Assembly: GCA_902798975.1 (NCBI GenBank)
Contig: CADBYT010000003.1
Coordinates: 1 to 64,000, forward strand
DNA from: an uncultured Bacteroidia bacterium
GTDB taxonomy: Bacteria > Bacteroidota > Bacteroidia > Bacteroidales > UBA932
DNA length: 64,000 bases
Direction: 5' to 3'
Below, piece after piece: positions 43,180 to 52,465 of the stretch (position 1 is the first letter of the stretch; each line of letters starts with the position of its first letter). The notes below the pieces were generated by a model. It was not told the DNA's origin. It was given only the letters and a program-made list of their open reading frames with translations, and made no database searches. Both the position numbers and the translations under genes were made by a program.

Positions 43180-44091
43180 ATGGAACAATACCGCGAACTG
43201 CACATCCGGGAGCTCCGGAAACTCATCCCGGGCCAGACCATCAATGACAATTTGGCAGACGACCTCTTCCTGGCGGAACTTTCCTATTCCAGCCGGATGG
43301 ACATCCTGCAGTACCCCTGCCGCTTCGACGGCTTTCTGGTCTTCATGTGCTACGAAGGGAGCTTCGAGGTAGAGCTCAACCTGCGCACCTACGCCGTCGA
43401 GGCCGGCTCGATGCTCGTCTACACCCCCGGCAACATCGTCCGCGTGTCGCACTTCGGCCCCGAGGAGAAGCGCAGCGTCCGCTTCGCCGTGGCGGCCATC
43501 TCCCGCGAGCTGATCACCAGCACGCGCATGGATTTCAACAAATTGCACGAAGAGAGCCTCCGGGTCCTGGAGAATCCGGGCCTGCGCCTGGAGGCGGACG
43601 AGATCGCGCTCGGCCAGAAATACTTCGACCTGATCCGGGACATCTCCGGGCAGCCACTGCCCAACATCCGCGAGTCCGTGGTCACGCTGATCTCCTCGAC
43701 CTTCTACTGGGCGGGATCGCTCTGGATGAAACGGGTCTCAGACGCGCAGCGGCTCGCCGGCGGCAAGTCCACCCACGCCCGCATCATCCTGGAAGACTTC
43801 CTCAAGCTCGTCCAGGAGCACCACACACGCGAGCGCGAACTGTCTTTCTATGCGGACAGCCTCTACCTCACCCCGAAGTACCTCTCCAAGCTCATCAAGA
43901 ACGTGAGCGGCCGGTCGGCCCACGAATGGATCGACTCGTTCGTCATTCTGGAGGCGAAGAATCTGCTGAAATATTCCGACCTGCCGATCAAGCAGATCGT
44001 GGACGAGCTCCATTTCCCCAACCAGACCACCTTCTACCGCTTCTTCAAGGCGAAGACCGGTCTGACGCCCTCCGAATACCGAAGGATCTGA
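43180..44091 (+). CDS. AraC-family transcriptional regulator
   Basis: A 303-residue regulator. An N-terminal cupin-like sensor (about 20-160: FDGFLVFMCYEGSFEVELNLRTYAVEAGSMLVYTPGNIV) and a C-terminal double helix-turn-helix (about 200-303: ELSFYADSLYLTPKYLSKLIKNVSGRSAHEWID and LPIKQIVDELHFPNQTTFYRFFKAKTGLTPSEYRR). Divergent from the TolC-HlyD-permease operon across about 160 bases, a usual arrangement for local control of an exporter. Confidence 0.92.
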   Translation: MEQYRELHIRELRKLIPGQTINDNLADDLFLAELSYSSRMDILQYPCRFDGFLVFMCYEGSFEVELNLRTYAVEAGSMLVYTPGNIVRVSHFGPEEKRSVRFAVAAISRELITSTRMDFNKLHEESLRVLENPGLRLEADEIALGQKYFDLIRDISGQPLPNIRESVVTLISSTFYWAGSLWMKRVSDAQRLAGGKSTHARIILEDFLKLVQEHHTRERELSFYADSLYLTPKYLSKLIKNVSGRSAHEWIDSFVILEAKNLLKYSDLPIKQIVDELHFPNQTTFYRFFKAKTGLTPSEYRRI

Positions 44092-44103
44092 GCCCGCGCA
44101 GGG

Positions 44104-45150
44104 TTAGTTTACGCGAATCTTCTGGCCGATTCTCAACTTGTTCGGATCGATGCCGGGGTTGAGCTTGAGGATGGCGTTCAGCGATTTGCCCTGCTTACGG
44201 GCGATGACGCTGAGGCTGTCGCCGGACTTGACGGTGTAGTAGCGGATGGCCGCCTGCTCGGCGGCGATGCGCTTCTCCTCCGCGATAATCTTCTCCTCTT
44301 CGCCGTAGATTTCATCTTCCTCGTCCAGCGACTCGGGCGTATAGCGCGAGTTGGCATTGAGGTAGCTGCGCCGCAGCACGAAGACGTTCTTGCGCAGCTC
44401 GCCCTTCTCGTAGTCCGCGATCCATTCCGGATCGAAGGCGAAACCCTGGTAGCGGGTCTCGAAATGCAGGTGCGGACCCGTGGAACGGCCCGTAGAGCCG
44501 CCCAGGCCGATCTGGTCGCCGGCACGCACCCAGTCCCCCACCTCGGCCTCGCGCTTGGAGAGATGTCCGTAGTAGGTCTCCAGGCCGTTCTCGTGCCGGA
44601 TGATGATCAGGTTGCCGTAACCCTTGTTGTAGGTGGAAGCGCGCACCCGGCCGTCGAAGGCCGCCACGACGGGCGTACCCGTCTTGAGCGGCAGGTCGAC
44701 GCCCTGGTGGCGCCGTCCGCGACGCATGCCGAAACGCGAGAAGACCTTGGTCTGGTTGGGGCAGACGAAGCGGCTCGTCGAGTCCACCAGGCAGATCGAA
44801 TTCCGCAGCGGAAGGCTGTCCAGCGGCGCATGATAGGGATTCGTGGAGTTCGGCACCCAGTCCTTGACGAAGGTGCTGTCATTCTCCAGCAGCTTGAAAT
44901 TCTTGATGTAGTACCAGGTGTGGTCGTCCTTCAGTACCAGCAGCAGGCGTCCGTCCTGGATGTCCAGGGTGTCCACTTCGACGCCCTTCCCCTGCTGAAA
45001 GGCGCCAAGTTCGGTGACGAAGTCATCCGGGACGCGCAAGGTATCGGGCACGCTTCGGCGGCTACCGGGGAACTGGGTGAAATCGCGCTCCTGCGCAAAG
45101 AGCGCGGAAGACGCCAGCAAGAGGCCTAGGATCAGTACGTATTTCTTCAT
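44104..45150 (-). CDS. M23 peptidase with LysM domain
   Basis: A 348-residue exported peptidoglycan endopeptidase (signal 1-19, ALFA-QER). The M23 LytM domain has all metal and catalytic residues: HQGVDLPLKTGTP (H-x3-D), YYGHLSKRE and GPHLHFE. A coiled stretch (EEKIIAEEKRIAAEQ) follows, then a C-terminal LysM (YYTVKSGDSLSVIARKQGKSLNAILKLNPGID). Start at 45150, which supplies the signal. Five bases after the phosphohexomutase stop, probably co-transcribed; convergent with the AraC gene. Confidence 0.92.
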   Translation of the reverse strand: MKKYVLILGLLLASSALFAQERDFTQFPGSRRSVPDTLRVPDDFVTELGAFQQGKGVEVDTLDIQDGRLLLVLKDDHTWYYIKNFKLLENDSTFVKDWVPNSTNPYHAPLDSLPLRNSICLVDSTSRFVCPNQTKVFSRFGMRRGRRHQGVDLPLKTGTPVVAAFDGRVRASTYNKGYGNLIIIRHENGLETYYGHLSKREAEVGDWVRAGDQIGLGGSTGRSTGPHLHFETRYQGFAFDPEWIADYEKGELRKNVFVLRRSYLNANSRYTPESLDEEDEIYGEEEKIIAEEKRIAAEQAAIRYYTVKSGDSLSVIARKQGKSLNAILKLNPGIDPNKLRIGQKIRVN

Positions 45151-45155
45151 CTTCT

Positions 45156-46520
45156 CTAGGAACGGACAGCGCCGAAACGCTCCTCCAACAACTTGCAGGT
45201 CTGCGCGACCTTGTCCTGCAGCAGCGCTTCGGTGCGCGCCTCGCAGATGAAGCGCAGATAGGGTTCGGTGTTCGACGGGCGGATGTTGAACCACCAGTCG
45301 GCGAATTCCAGGCGGAAGCCGTCGAAATCCATCGTCTTGAGCGGCGTCTCCTGCGCAGAGAAATGCGCACAGACGGCCTTCATTGCACCGGGTTTGTCCT
45401 CCAGACGGAAATTGATCTCGCCGGAATTGCAGTAGCCGGCGATCTCCGCGATCTGCTGGCTGAAAGTCTTGCCCTGCTTCTTGAGCGCGGCCACGATGCG
45501 CAGCACGATCAGCGAGGAGAGCAGTCCGCTGTCGGAATAGAAGAAATCCTTGAAATAATAATGTCCCGCGAGCTCCCCGCCCCAGAGGCCGTCGATCTCA
45601 CGGAGCTTGGGCGCGGCAAAGGCGCGGCCCACGCGCCAAGTGTGCAGCTCGGCGCCGTAGCGGGCCAGGTACTCGCCCACCGCCTTGGAACTGCGAATCT
45701 CCTGCAGCACGCGCGGCGCCTGGGCACCCCGTTCATCGCAGAAATACAGCGCCATCATGGCAATGACGAGGTCCGGGGCCACGAACTGCCCCTTTTCGTC
45801 CACGAACATCACCCGGTCGGCGTCGCCGTCGTAGATCACGCCCACGTCGGCGCCGCTCTTGCGGACCAGTTCCTTGAGCGGCTCCACGTTCTTCGCCACC
45901 AGCGGGTTGGGCTCGTGGTTCGGGAAGCGGCCGTCAATCGTGTCGAAAAGATACTCCGGCTCCTCGCCGAACACCTCATGCGCGAAGAGGCAGGCCATGC
46001 CGTTCGAGAGGTCGAAAGCGATCTTGAGCTTGCTGTAGTCCCCCTTGAACTTCAGCATGAAGGCCATGTAGTCGTCGTGGATATTCTTCTCCCGCACAGT
46101 CCCCCGCTTCGCGGCAACGGGCGTCGGGCGGTCCTCCTCGATCCAGGCCTTGATCTGGCCCAGGCCCGTGTCCAGGCCCACCGGAAGAGCATTTTCGCGG
46201 CTCACCTTCATGCCGTTGTACTCGGCCGGGTTGTGGCTCGCCGTGATCTGCACGGAAGCCTTGTAGCAATAATTGGCCATGCCGAAGTAGACCATCGGCG
46301 TGCTGCTCAGGCCGATGTCGGCCACGTCGGCGCCGGCGTCGCAGATGCCCTCCACGAGCGCGTCGTGGATCTCCTGCGAAGAGACGCGGCAGTCGCGTCC
46401 CACCAGCACCTCGCGGGCGCCCAGCAGTTCCGGGATGAAATAGCCGACTTTGTAGGCCGTGGTCTTGTCGAAATCCACTCCGTAGATTCCGCGGATATCG
46501 TATGCATGAAATGCTCCCAT
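45156..46520 (-). CDS. manB: Phosphomannomutase/phosphoglucomutase
   Basis: A 454-residue alpha-D-phosphohexomutase. It interconverts hexose 6- and 1-phosphates for nucleotide-sugar and polysaccharide synthesis. The phosphoserine loop is TASHNP with S95. The metal site is YDGDADRVMF, the sugar-specificity loop is LWGGELAGHYYF (GEMSGH-like, here GELAGH), and the phosphate-binding loop is RPSNTEPYLR. The start MGAFHAYDIRG is typical. ManB-type is inferred from overall form; substrate preference cannot be told. Confidence 0.92.
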   Translation of the reverse strand: MGAFHAYDIRGIYGVDFDKTTAYKVGYFIPELLGAREVLVGRDCRVSSQEIHDALVEGICDAGADVADIGLSSTPMVYFGMANYCYKASVQITASHNPAEYNGMKVSRENALPVGLDTGLGQIKAWIEEDRPTPVAAKRGTVREKNIHDDYMAFMLKFKGDYSKLKIAFDLSNGMACLFAHEVFGEEPEYLFDTIDGRFPNHEPNPLVAKNVEPLKELVRKSGADVGVIYDGDADRVMFVDEKGQFVAPDLVIAMMALYFCDERGAQAPRVLQEIRSSKAVGEYLARYGAELHTWRVGRAFAAPKLREIDGLWGGELAGHYYFKDFFYSDSGLLSSLIVLRIVAALKKQGKTFSQQIAEIAGYCNSGEINFRLEDKPGAMKAVCAHFSAQETPLKTMDFDGFRLEFADWWFNIRPSNTEPYLRFICEARTEALLQDKVAQTCKLLEERFGAVRS

Positions 46521-46532
46521 GATAAAAACCGG

Positions 46533-47087
46533 TTATTTGATTTTAGCCTTGTATGCGGTGCCGACCTTGCCGTGGGCGATGTTCTGCAGCTTCTTCGCAA
46601 TCATCTTGCGGCGGATGGGGGCGACGAGGTCGGTGAAAAGCTCGCCGTCCAGGTGCGAGAACTCGTGCTGGATCATGCGGGCGGCGAATTTGTCGAAGGT
46701 CTCCGTCTTCTTCTCGAGGTTCTCGTCGTAATACTCGACCGTGATCTGCTCGGGCCGGCGCACGTCGGCGTAGATGCCGGGCACGCTCAGGCAACCCTCG
46801 TTGTATTCGCACATCCGCTCGCTCTCTTCCGTGACCACGGGATTGATGAAGGTGCGGCGGAAGCCCTTCAGATAGGGATAGACGTCCTCCATGATGTCGC
46901 CGTTGACCACGGCCACGCGCAGGCTCACCCCGATCTGGGGCGCGGCCAGGCCGCAACCTTCGGATTTGTCCAGCGTATCCCAGAGGTCCTGGACCAGGGT
47001 TTTCAGGCCATCCTGGTCGTTCAGGTCGGCCGGAGCCGCGACTTTGCGCAGGACCTCCGAACCGTATAAATAAATGGGTTGTATCAT
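46533..47087 (-). CDS. def: Peptide deformylase
   Basis: Removes the N-formyl group from nascent proteins. A 184-residue protein with the three signature motifs GCGLAAPQIG, EGCLSVPG (metal Cys) and QHEFSHLDG (HExxH). Type I deformylase in length and form. Its start overlaps the ruvX stop by 4 bases (ATGA), and the phosphohexomutase gene follows 12 bases later. Confidence 0.97.
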   Translation of the reverse strand: MIQPIYLYGSEVLRKVAAPADLNDQDGLKTLVQDLWDTLDKSEGCGLAAPQIGVSLRVAVVNGDIMEDVYPYLKGFRRTFINPVVTEESERMCEYNEGCLSVPGIYADVRRPEQITVEYYDENLEKKTETFDKFAARMIQHEFSHLDGELFTDLVAPIRRKMIAKKLQNIAHGKVGTAYKAKIK

Positions 47088-47497
47088 TTCTTCTTGTCCA
47101 AATAACTTTGCAGGATAATCGCGGCGCTGATCTTGTCCACGGACGCCTTGTCCCGCCGCTCGCTCTTCTTCATCCCGCCGTCGATCATCGCCCGGTGTGC
47201 CAGCACAGAGGTAAAACGCTCATCCTCCAGCTCCACCGGCACGGCCGGGAAAGCCTTGCGCAGGCGCTTGAGGAAAGCCTCCACATCAGCGGCCGCTTCG
47301 GCGGGCGCCCCGTTCAAATTGAGCGGCCAGCCCACGACAAAACGCACGACCGTCTCGGAAGCGGCGTATTTTTGGAGATAATCTATTATCTTTGCAGCAG
47401 GAACGGTATCGAGCGGAGATGCGAAGATGCCCAGCGGGTCGCTGACCGCGACGCCGACCCGGGCTCGTCCGTAATCTATTCCGATGATCCTGTCCAT
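47084..47497 (-). CDS. ruvX: Putative pre-16S rRNA nuclease / Holliday-junction resolvase homologue
   Basis: A 137-residue YqgF/RuvX RNase H-fold nuclease. Motifs: IGIDYGRARVGVAVSD at the N-terminus with the catalytic Asp, GWPLNLNG in the middle, and the DERFTSVLAH segment. In E. coli YqgF matures 16S rRNA. I choose the ATG at 47497 rather than the GTG at 47500. A -7 box lies 15 bases upstream on the minus strand. Confidence 0.93.
   Translation of the reverse strand: MDRIIGIDYGRARVGVAVSDPLGIFASPLDTVPAAKIIDYLQKYAASETVVRFVVGWPLNLNGAPAEAAADVEAFLKRLRKAFPAVPVELEDERFTSVLAHRAMIDGGMKKSERRDKASVDKISAAIILQSYLDKKK
47387..47394 (+). promoter_or_regulatory. Possible -7 box for the M23/dxr/rseP run
   Basis: TATCTTTG on the plus strand inside ruvX, 126 bases before the ATG at 47521. 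The nearest TTTG upstream is only 12 bases away, so support is partial. Confidence 0.3.
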
Positions 47498-47512
47498 CAC
47501 TGCAAATTTACA

Positions 47513-47520
47513 TCAAAAGT
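47513..47520 (-). promoter_or_regulatory. -7 box for ruvX-def
   Basis: Minus-strand TAAATTTG, 15 bases before the ruvX ATG, in the 23-base gap between the divergent genes. Confidence 0.5.
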
Positions 47521-48372
47521 ATGGGAAGACAAAATCCGGAGCATCGCACGCGGCAATTCAGGTTGTCGCTTGTGGACAATGAGACCCACGAACCCCTCCG
47601 GTCGATCCGTTTCAACCGGGCGCAGGGCATCTACGGCATCATTACGGCCGTGCTGGCGGTCCTGCTCGTCTCCTACCTGCTTTTCGCCTTCACGCCGCTG
47701 CGCACCATTATCCCGGGCTATCCGAACGCCCATTCGCGCCGCCAGGCCGTGGCCAACGCCATCAAGATCGATTCGCTCGAGAACGCCGTCTCCCGCTGGA
47801 ACCTCTACGCCGAGAGCCTCAGCCGCGTGCTTACCGGCGAGCAGACCATCAATTTCGACGAGCTCATGAAAGCCGGCTCCGTCAGCTATCTTTCCGACAA
47901 GGATCCCGAGGAGCTCGCCCGCCGCGACTCGCTCCTGCGCGAAACCGTCCGCAAGGAGGAGCAGTTCGGCGTCGGCACCGACGCCCCGCGTGACCTCCCC
48001 ATCGAGGGCATCCATTTCTTCACGCCGCTCAAGGGCGTGGTGGCCACCGGCTTCGACCGCGTGACGCATCCGGCCATCGACATCGCGGCCCCCACGGGCA
48101 GCGTGGTCAGCGCCGTGCTCGACGGCACGGTCATCTTCACCGGCTGGGATGCTGAAGCCGGCTACGTCATCATCATCCAGCACCGCGAAGACCTGCTCAG
48201 CGTCTATACCAATAACCAAAAACTTCTGCGCAGCTCCGGCGACGCCGTCAAGGCCGGCACCCCGATCGCCCTGGTCGGCGGCATCACGGAAAAACCCGGC
48301 GCCGAGCACCTGCATTTCGAGCTTTGGCAGAACGGCCAGAGCCTCGATCCCACCCTTTACATCAGCTTCTAA
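47521..48372 (+). CDS. M23-family protein, probably degenerate active site
   Basis: A 283-residue membrane-anchored LytM-type protein. The N-terminal cytoplasmic part is about 35 residues, with one TM (IYGIITAVLAVLLVSYLLFAFT). The LytM domain starts about residue 160. The zinc motif H-x3-D (THPAIDIAAPTG) and the final HLHFEL are kept. The strand that normally carries the catalytic His (Y-x-H-L-S) reads VYTNNQKLL, so that His is absent. It may act as an amidase activator or scaffold, as other inactive LytM proteins do. Followed directly by dxr. Confidence 0.85.
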   Translation: MGRQNPEHRTRQFRLSLVDNETHEPLRSIRFNRAQGIYGIITAVLAVLLVSYLLFAFTPLRTIIPGYPNAHSRRQAVANAIKIDSLENAVSRWNLYAESLSRVLTGEQTINFDELMKAGSVSYLSDKDPEELARRDSLLRETVRKEEQFGVGTDAPRDLPIEGIHFFTPLKGVVATGFDRVTHPAIDIAAPTGSVVSAVLDGTVIFTGWDAEAGYVIIIQHREDLLSVYTNNQKLLRSSGDAVKAGTPIALVGGITEKPGAEHLHFELWQNGQSLDPTLYISF

Positions 48373-49524
48373 GTGAAAAGGAGAATCGCCATCTTCGGAT
48401 CCACCGGATCCATCGGGACCCAGACGCTGGACGTCATCCGGCAGCACCGCGACCTGTTCGAGGTCGAACTCATCTCCGCGCGCAGCAGCACCGACCTGCT
48501 CATCCGGCAGGCCGTCGAATTTGATGCGGCACACGTCGTGATCTGCAACGAGGCGCGCTACCAGGAAGTCGCGGACGCCCTGCAGCCCCGCGGGACGAAG
48601 GTCTGGGCCGGCGTGGACAGCCTCTGCGACCTGGCCGGGATGGACTCCGTGGATATTGTCGTGGGCGCCATGGTGGGCTTCAGCGGCCTGCGCCCCACCC
48701 TCGCCGCCCTGCGTGCCGGCAAGGTCGTGGCCCTGGCCAACAAGGAGACGCTCGTCGCGGCCGGCTCCGTCGTCACCCGCACCGCCCGGGAGCACGGAGG
48801 CGTGATCCTGCCCGTGGACTCCGAGCATTCGGCCATTTTCCAGTGCCTGCTCGCCGCCGGCGAGAATCCCGTCGAGCGCGTGCATCTCACGGCCTCCGGC
48901 GGCCCGTTCCGCACCTGGGACCGCCAGCGCATCGCCGGCGCCACCGCCGCCCAGGCCCTCAAGCACCCCAATTGGGATATGGGCGCCAAGGTCACCATCG
49001 ACTCCGCCACGATGATGAACAAAGGCTTCGAGGTCATCGAAGCCAAGTGGCTATTCGACCTCAAACCCGAACAGATCAACGTGGTCGTCCACCCAGAATC
49101 GGTCATCCATTCCATGGTCGAATTCGTGGACGGCGCCGTGATCGCGCAGCTCGGCTGCCCCGACATGCGGGAGCCGATCGGCTTCGCGCTCAGCTTCCCC
49201 ACCCGCCTGACCGTGGGCAACAAGAAGCTTGATTTCGCCGCTCTCGGCAGCATGTCCTTCGAGGCGCCGGACACCAACCGCTTCCCCTGCCTGGGGCTCG
49301 CGTTCGAGGCGCTCCGCCGCGGCGGCAACGCCCCCTGCGCACTCAACGCCGCCAACGAAGTGGCGGTGGCCGCCTACCTTAAAGACTTGATTTCCTTCTA
49401 CGATATCGCCAAGATCGGCGAAAGAGCGCTCTCGGGCCTGAATTTTGCAGCAGACCCTTCGCTCGACGACATCTTCGAGACCAACCGGGAGGTCGCCGCC
49501 ATAGCCGATGGTTATATTCATTAA
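48373..49524 (+). CDS. dxr: 1-deoxy-D-xylulose 5-phosphate reductoisomerase
   Basis: MEP pathway enzyme making 2-C-methylerythritol 4-phosphate with NADPH. A 383-residue protein with IFGSTGSIGTQTLDVI (NADPH loop), LANKETLVAAG, PVDSEHSAIFQ (metal/substrate), the SGGPFR flap, and NWDMGAKVTIDSATMMNKG. The start is GTG at 48373, immediately after the stop of the M23 gene. The end overlaps rseP by 17 bases. Confidence 0.97.
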   Translation: MKRRIAIFGSTGSIGTQTLDVIRQHRDLFEVELISARSSTDLLIRQAVEFDAAHVVICNEARYQEVADALQPRGTKVWAGVDSLCDLAGMDSVDIVVGAMVGFSGLRPTLAALRAGKVVALANKETLVAAGSVVTRTAREHGGVILPVDSEHSAIFQCLLAAGENPVERVHLTASGGPFRTWDRQRIAGATAAQALKHPNWDMGAKVTIDSATMMNKGFEVIEAKWLFDLKPEQINVVVHPESVIHSMVEFVDGAVIAQLGCPDMREPIGFALSFPTRLTVGNKKLDFAALGSMSFEAPDTNRFPCLGLAFEALRRGGNAPCALNAANEVAVAAYLKDLISFYDIAKIGERALSGLNFAADPSLDDIFETNREVAAIADGYIH

Positions 49525-50809
49525 GACACTGCAAGTCATTCTCGCCCTGTCCGTGCTCATCATTATCCATGAGTTCGGCCATTTCCTGTGGGCGCGCGCC
49601 TTCGGCATACGCGTGGAGAAGTTCTTCCTCTTTTTCGACGTGAGCGGCAAGGCCCTCGCCCGCTGGCGCTGGGGCGACACGGAGTTCGGCATCGGCTGGC
49701 TCCCCTTCGGCGGCTATTGCAAGATTGCCGGCATGATCGACGAGTCCATGGACCTCGATCAGCTCAAGGGCGAGCCGCAGCCCTGGGAATTCCGTACCCA
49801 TTCGCCCTGGCAACGCCTGCTGGTGATGGCCGGCGGCGTGATCAACAATTTCATCTTCGCCATCCTCGTCTACATCGCCATCATGGCGATCTGGGGCGAA
49901 TCCTATATCGAGAACCGCGGCAACCGCATCTACGTGGATGATCTCGCCTACGAGATGGGCTTCCGCACCGGCGACGAAATCCTCCGCTTCGACGACTACG
50001 AGCCCGAGAATTTCGGCATGCTGCAGGCGGACCTCGCCCGGCGCGGCGTCCACAAGGCCACCGTCCTGCGCGACGGCGACACCCTCGACATCTACATCGA
50101 CCAGGCGCGTATCGGCGACGTGCTCAGCGACCCGCTCATGTTCGACCTGGCCGTCCCCTTCGTGGTCGATTCCGTGATGCAGAACGGGCTGAACGCCGAC
50201 GCCGACCTGATCCGGGGCGACCGTATCGTGGCCTTCGACGGCCGAGAGGTCGAGTTCGTGCAGGATTCGCGGGCCCTGCTCTCGGAGCTGCGCTCGCAGG
50301 AAGTCGACGCATCCGTGATCCGCGACGGGGACACCCTCGGCCTGCCCGTCCGCGTGGACAGCACCGGCCGCATCGGCGTCTACATGCAGATGCCCGGGGT
50401 CAAGGTCAAGCATTACAGTTTCCTGGAGGCCATTCCCGCCGGCTGGCGGGAGGCGGGATCCTCGATCCGGGGCTACCTGGACGATCTCTCGCTGCTCGCC
50501 CGGCCGTCCACCGGCGCCTACAAGTCCGTGGGCAGCTTCATCGCCATCGGCCAGGTCTTCCCCGAGACCTGGGACTGGTTCCGTTTCCTGAACATCCTCG
50601 CCCTGCTGTCCATCATGCTCGGCGTGATGAATCTCCTCCCCATCCCCGGACTGGACGGAGGCCATATCCTCTTCACCCTGTATGAAATCGTTTCCGGGCG
50701 CAAGCCCGGGCAGAAGTTCCTTGTCGTCGCCCAGCTGATCGGCATGGCCATCATCTTCGCCCTGATGTTCCTCGCCTTCGGCAACGACATTGCCCGAATC
50801 ATCCATTAA
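49508..50809 (+). CDS. rseP: Site-2 protease RseP (RIP metalloprotease)
   Basis: A 433-residue intramembrane zinc protease. HEFGH at residues 21-25 in the first TM, a PDZ-like periplasmic region with two tandem domains (about 130-300), and the LLPIPGLDGGHILFTLYE motif carrying the third zinc ligand. It cleaves anti-sigma factors and remnant signal peptides. The dxr-rseP order is common in bacteria (often with bamA); here the next gene is a DUF4837 lipoprotein, as in other Bacteroidetes. Confidence 0.96.
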   Translation: MVIFIKTLQVILALSVLIIIHEFGHFLWARAFGIRVEKFFLFFDVSGKALARWRWGDTEFGIGWLPFGGYCKIAGMIDESMDLDQLKGEPQPWEFRTHSPWQRLLVMAGGVINNFIFAILVYIAIMAIWGESYIENRGNRIYVDDLAYEMGFRTGDEILRFDDYEPENFGMLQADLARRGVHKATVLRDGDTLDIYIDQARIGDVLSDPLMFDLAVPFVVDSVMQNGLNADADLIRGDRIVAFDGREVEFVQDSRALLSELRSQEVDASVIRDGDTLGLPVRVDSTGRIGVYMQMPGVKVKHYSFLEAIPAGWREAGSSIRGYLDDLSLLARPSTGAYKSVGSFIAIGQVFPETWDWFRFLNILALLSIMLGVMNLLPIPGLDGGHILFTLYEIVSGRKPGQKFLVVAQLIGMAIIFALMFLAFGNDIARIIH

Positions 50810-50821
50810 AGCCATAAAGAT

Positions 50822-51832
50822 ATGAAAACGAGACACTTATTCTTACTTCTCTGCGTTGCCTCGCTTGCTTTGAGCGCCTGCAAGAACACCGGGCCCCTGC
50901 TGCCCACCGTCAGCGGCAAGGCCGGCGAAATCATCGTCGTGATGGAGAAGCACGACTGGGAAGACACGCTGGGAAGCGACGTGCGCGACCTGCTCGCCTG
51001 CGACTGCCCCTGGCTGGCGCAGAAAGAGCCCCTCTACAACCTGGTGAACGTGATTCCGTCCGCATTCGCGGAACTGTTCAAGGTCCACCGCAACATCATC
51101 CTTTTCCAGGTGGGTCCCCAGATCGACAGTGTCGGCATCATCTACAAGCATGACGTCTGGGCGGCTCCGCAATGCGTGATCCAGCTCAGCGCCCCCACCG
51201 CCGCACAGGCCTCCGAGCTCCTCAAGGAGAAGGGCCCCATGATCGTCAGCAGTATCGAGCAGGCCGAGCGCGACCGCGTGATCCGCAACACCCTGCGCTA
51301 CGAGGAATATACGATCTATCCGCAGATTGCGGAAATCTTCGGCGGTTCGCCGCACTTCCCCAGCGGCTACAAGCTCCGCAAGGCCACGGACACCTTCGCC
51401 TGGATCGCCGACGACAAGCAGGCCTACCAGGATGTCTTCGTGTACCGTTATCCGGTCGAAGACGATCCTTTCACGCTGGACAAGATCATCGCCCACCGCA
51501 ACGCCATGCTCCAGGAGAACGTCCCGGGCATGTTCGACGGCACCTACATGACCACCAGCGAATACTTCGCCCCCACCCTCGAATACCTCAAGTACCGCGG
51601 ACGCGACCTCGTGCAGGTACGCGGCATGTGGGAAGTCCAGAACGACTTCATGGGCGGCCCCTTCGTCTCCCATTCCTTCTACAGTCCGGACGGCTCCGAG
51701 ATCATCGTGGCCGAGGCCTGGGTGTACGCCCCTCAGTTTGACAAGCGCCAGTACCTCCGCCAGGTCGAATCCGTCCTCTACTCCTGGGAGTGGAAAGCGG
51801 CCTCCGGGACGGAAGAAAATCAGGCAAATTAA
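50822..51832 (+). CDS. DUF4837 lipoprotein
   Basis: A 336-residue lipoprotein (MKTRHLFLLLCVASLALSAC, lipobox LSAC). DUF4837 features: 'LPTVSGKAGEIIVVMEKHDWEDTLG' near the start, then 'QKEPLYNLVNVIPSAFAELFKVHRNI', and a second half repeating that fold (FPSGYKLRKATDTFAWI, WEVQNDFMGGPFVSHSFY). The function is not established. The gene follows rseP by 12 bases and precedes a strong tRNA promoter. Confidence 0.87.
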   Translation: MKTRHLFLLLCVASLALSACKNTGPLLPTVSGKAGEIIVVMEKHDWEDTLGSDVRDLLACDCPWLAQKEPLYNLVNVIPSAFAELFKVHRNIILFQVGPQIDSVGIIYKHDVWAAPQCVIQLSAPTAAQASELLKEKGPMIVSSIEQAERDRVIRNTLRYEEYTIYPQIAEIFGGSPHFPSGYKLRKATDTFAWIADDKQAYQDVFVYRYPVEDDPFTLDKIIAHRNAMLQENVPGMFDGTYMTTSEYFAPTLEYLKYRGRDLVQVRGMWEVQNDFMGGPFVSHSFYSPDGSEIIVAEAWVYAPQFDKRQYLRQVESVLYSWEWKAASGTEENQAN

Positions 51833-51863
51833 TTTGTCAAGTCCAAAAAGTTTTCTATCTTTG
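51833..51863 (+). promoter_or_regulatory. Consensus promoter of tRNA-Glu-rpsT
   Basis: TTTG (51833-51836), 19 bases and TATCTTTG (51856-51863): exact consensus, about 38 bases before the tRNA and right after the DUF4837 stop. Confidence 0.82.
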
Positions 51864-51901
51864 CAGTCCCAATTTGGCGGATAGCGCTTTGGGATGAGTT
51901 T

Positions 51902-51973
51902 GGTGGGTTCGTATAACGGCTAGTACTCAAGATTTTCATTCTTGCAATAGGAGTTCGATTCTCCTACCCACTA
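51902..51973 (+). tRNA. tRNA-Glu(TTC)
   Basis: Acceptor GGTGGGT/ACCCACT (G1-U72 wobble), anticodon loop TTTTCAT (anticodon TTC), T-arm AGGAG-TTCGATT-CTCCT, discriminator A, and CCA encoded at 51974-51976. Probably co-transcribed with rpsT 22 bases downstream. Confidence 0.95.
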
Positions 51974-51995
51974 CCAAATATTAAAAAATAAAACA

Positions 51996-52250
51996 ATGGC
52001 AAATACAGCATCCGCAAAGAAGGCCGATCGCCAGAGCGAAAGGCACAGAATGCATAATCGTTATTATGCAAAGACCACCCGCAACGCTATCCGCGACATC
52101 CGCAACACCACCGACAAGGCCACGGCCCAGGCCAACGCCCCCAAGGTTTACGCGATGATCGACAAGCTCGCCAAGATTGGCCTCATCCACAAGAACAAGG
52201 CCTCCAACCTCAAGAGCGGCATTGCGGTTTACATCAATAAGCTTGCTTAA
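51996..52250 (+). CDS. rpsT: 30S ribosomal protein S20
   Basis: An 84-residue basic protein binding 16S r[21 protein letters not shown] at the start and the helical hairpin with [10 protein letters not shown] and [22 protein letters not shown] match S20. The tRNA-Glu-rpsT order from one promoter means the mRNA is freed by tRNA processing. Confidence 0.97.
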   Translation: MANTASAKKADRQSERHRMHNRYYAKTTRNAIRDIRNTTDKATAQANAPKVYAMIDKLAKIGLIHKNKASNLKSGIAVYINKLA

Positions 52251-52390
52251 TCGCAGTTTTTGTTATAATTTTGCAGCTCGTTCTGCAATCTTTTGACAAG
52301 TCTGAAGTATAAGAATTCGAAGTTTATCTTCGGATGGCTGCAAGTGAAACGAAAGTTGAACGCAGCAGACGCCGAGGGGAAACGAGAAAT

Positions 52391-52464
52391 CGGGATGTAG
52401 CGCAGTTGGCTAGCGCACTACGTTCGGGACGTAGGGGTCGTCTGTTCGAGTCAGATCATCCCGA
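52391..52464 (+). tRNA. tRNA-Pro(CGG)
   Basis: Acceptor CGGGATG/CATCCCG, anticodon stem CTACG/CGTAG with loop TTCGGGA (anticodon CGG), T-arm TCTG-TTCGAGT-CAGA, discriminator A, no CCA. The 140 bases before it contain a TAATTTTG -7-like box (52266-52273) and a small ATTCGAAG/CTTCGGAT hairpin. Confidence 0.95.
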
Positions 52465-52465
52465 C

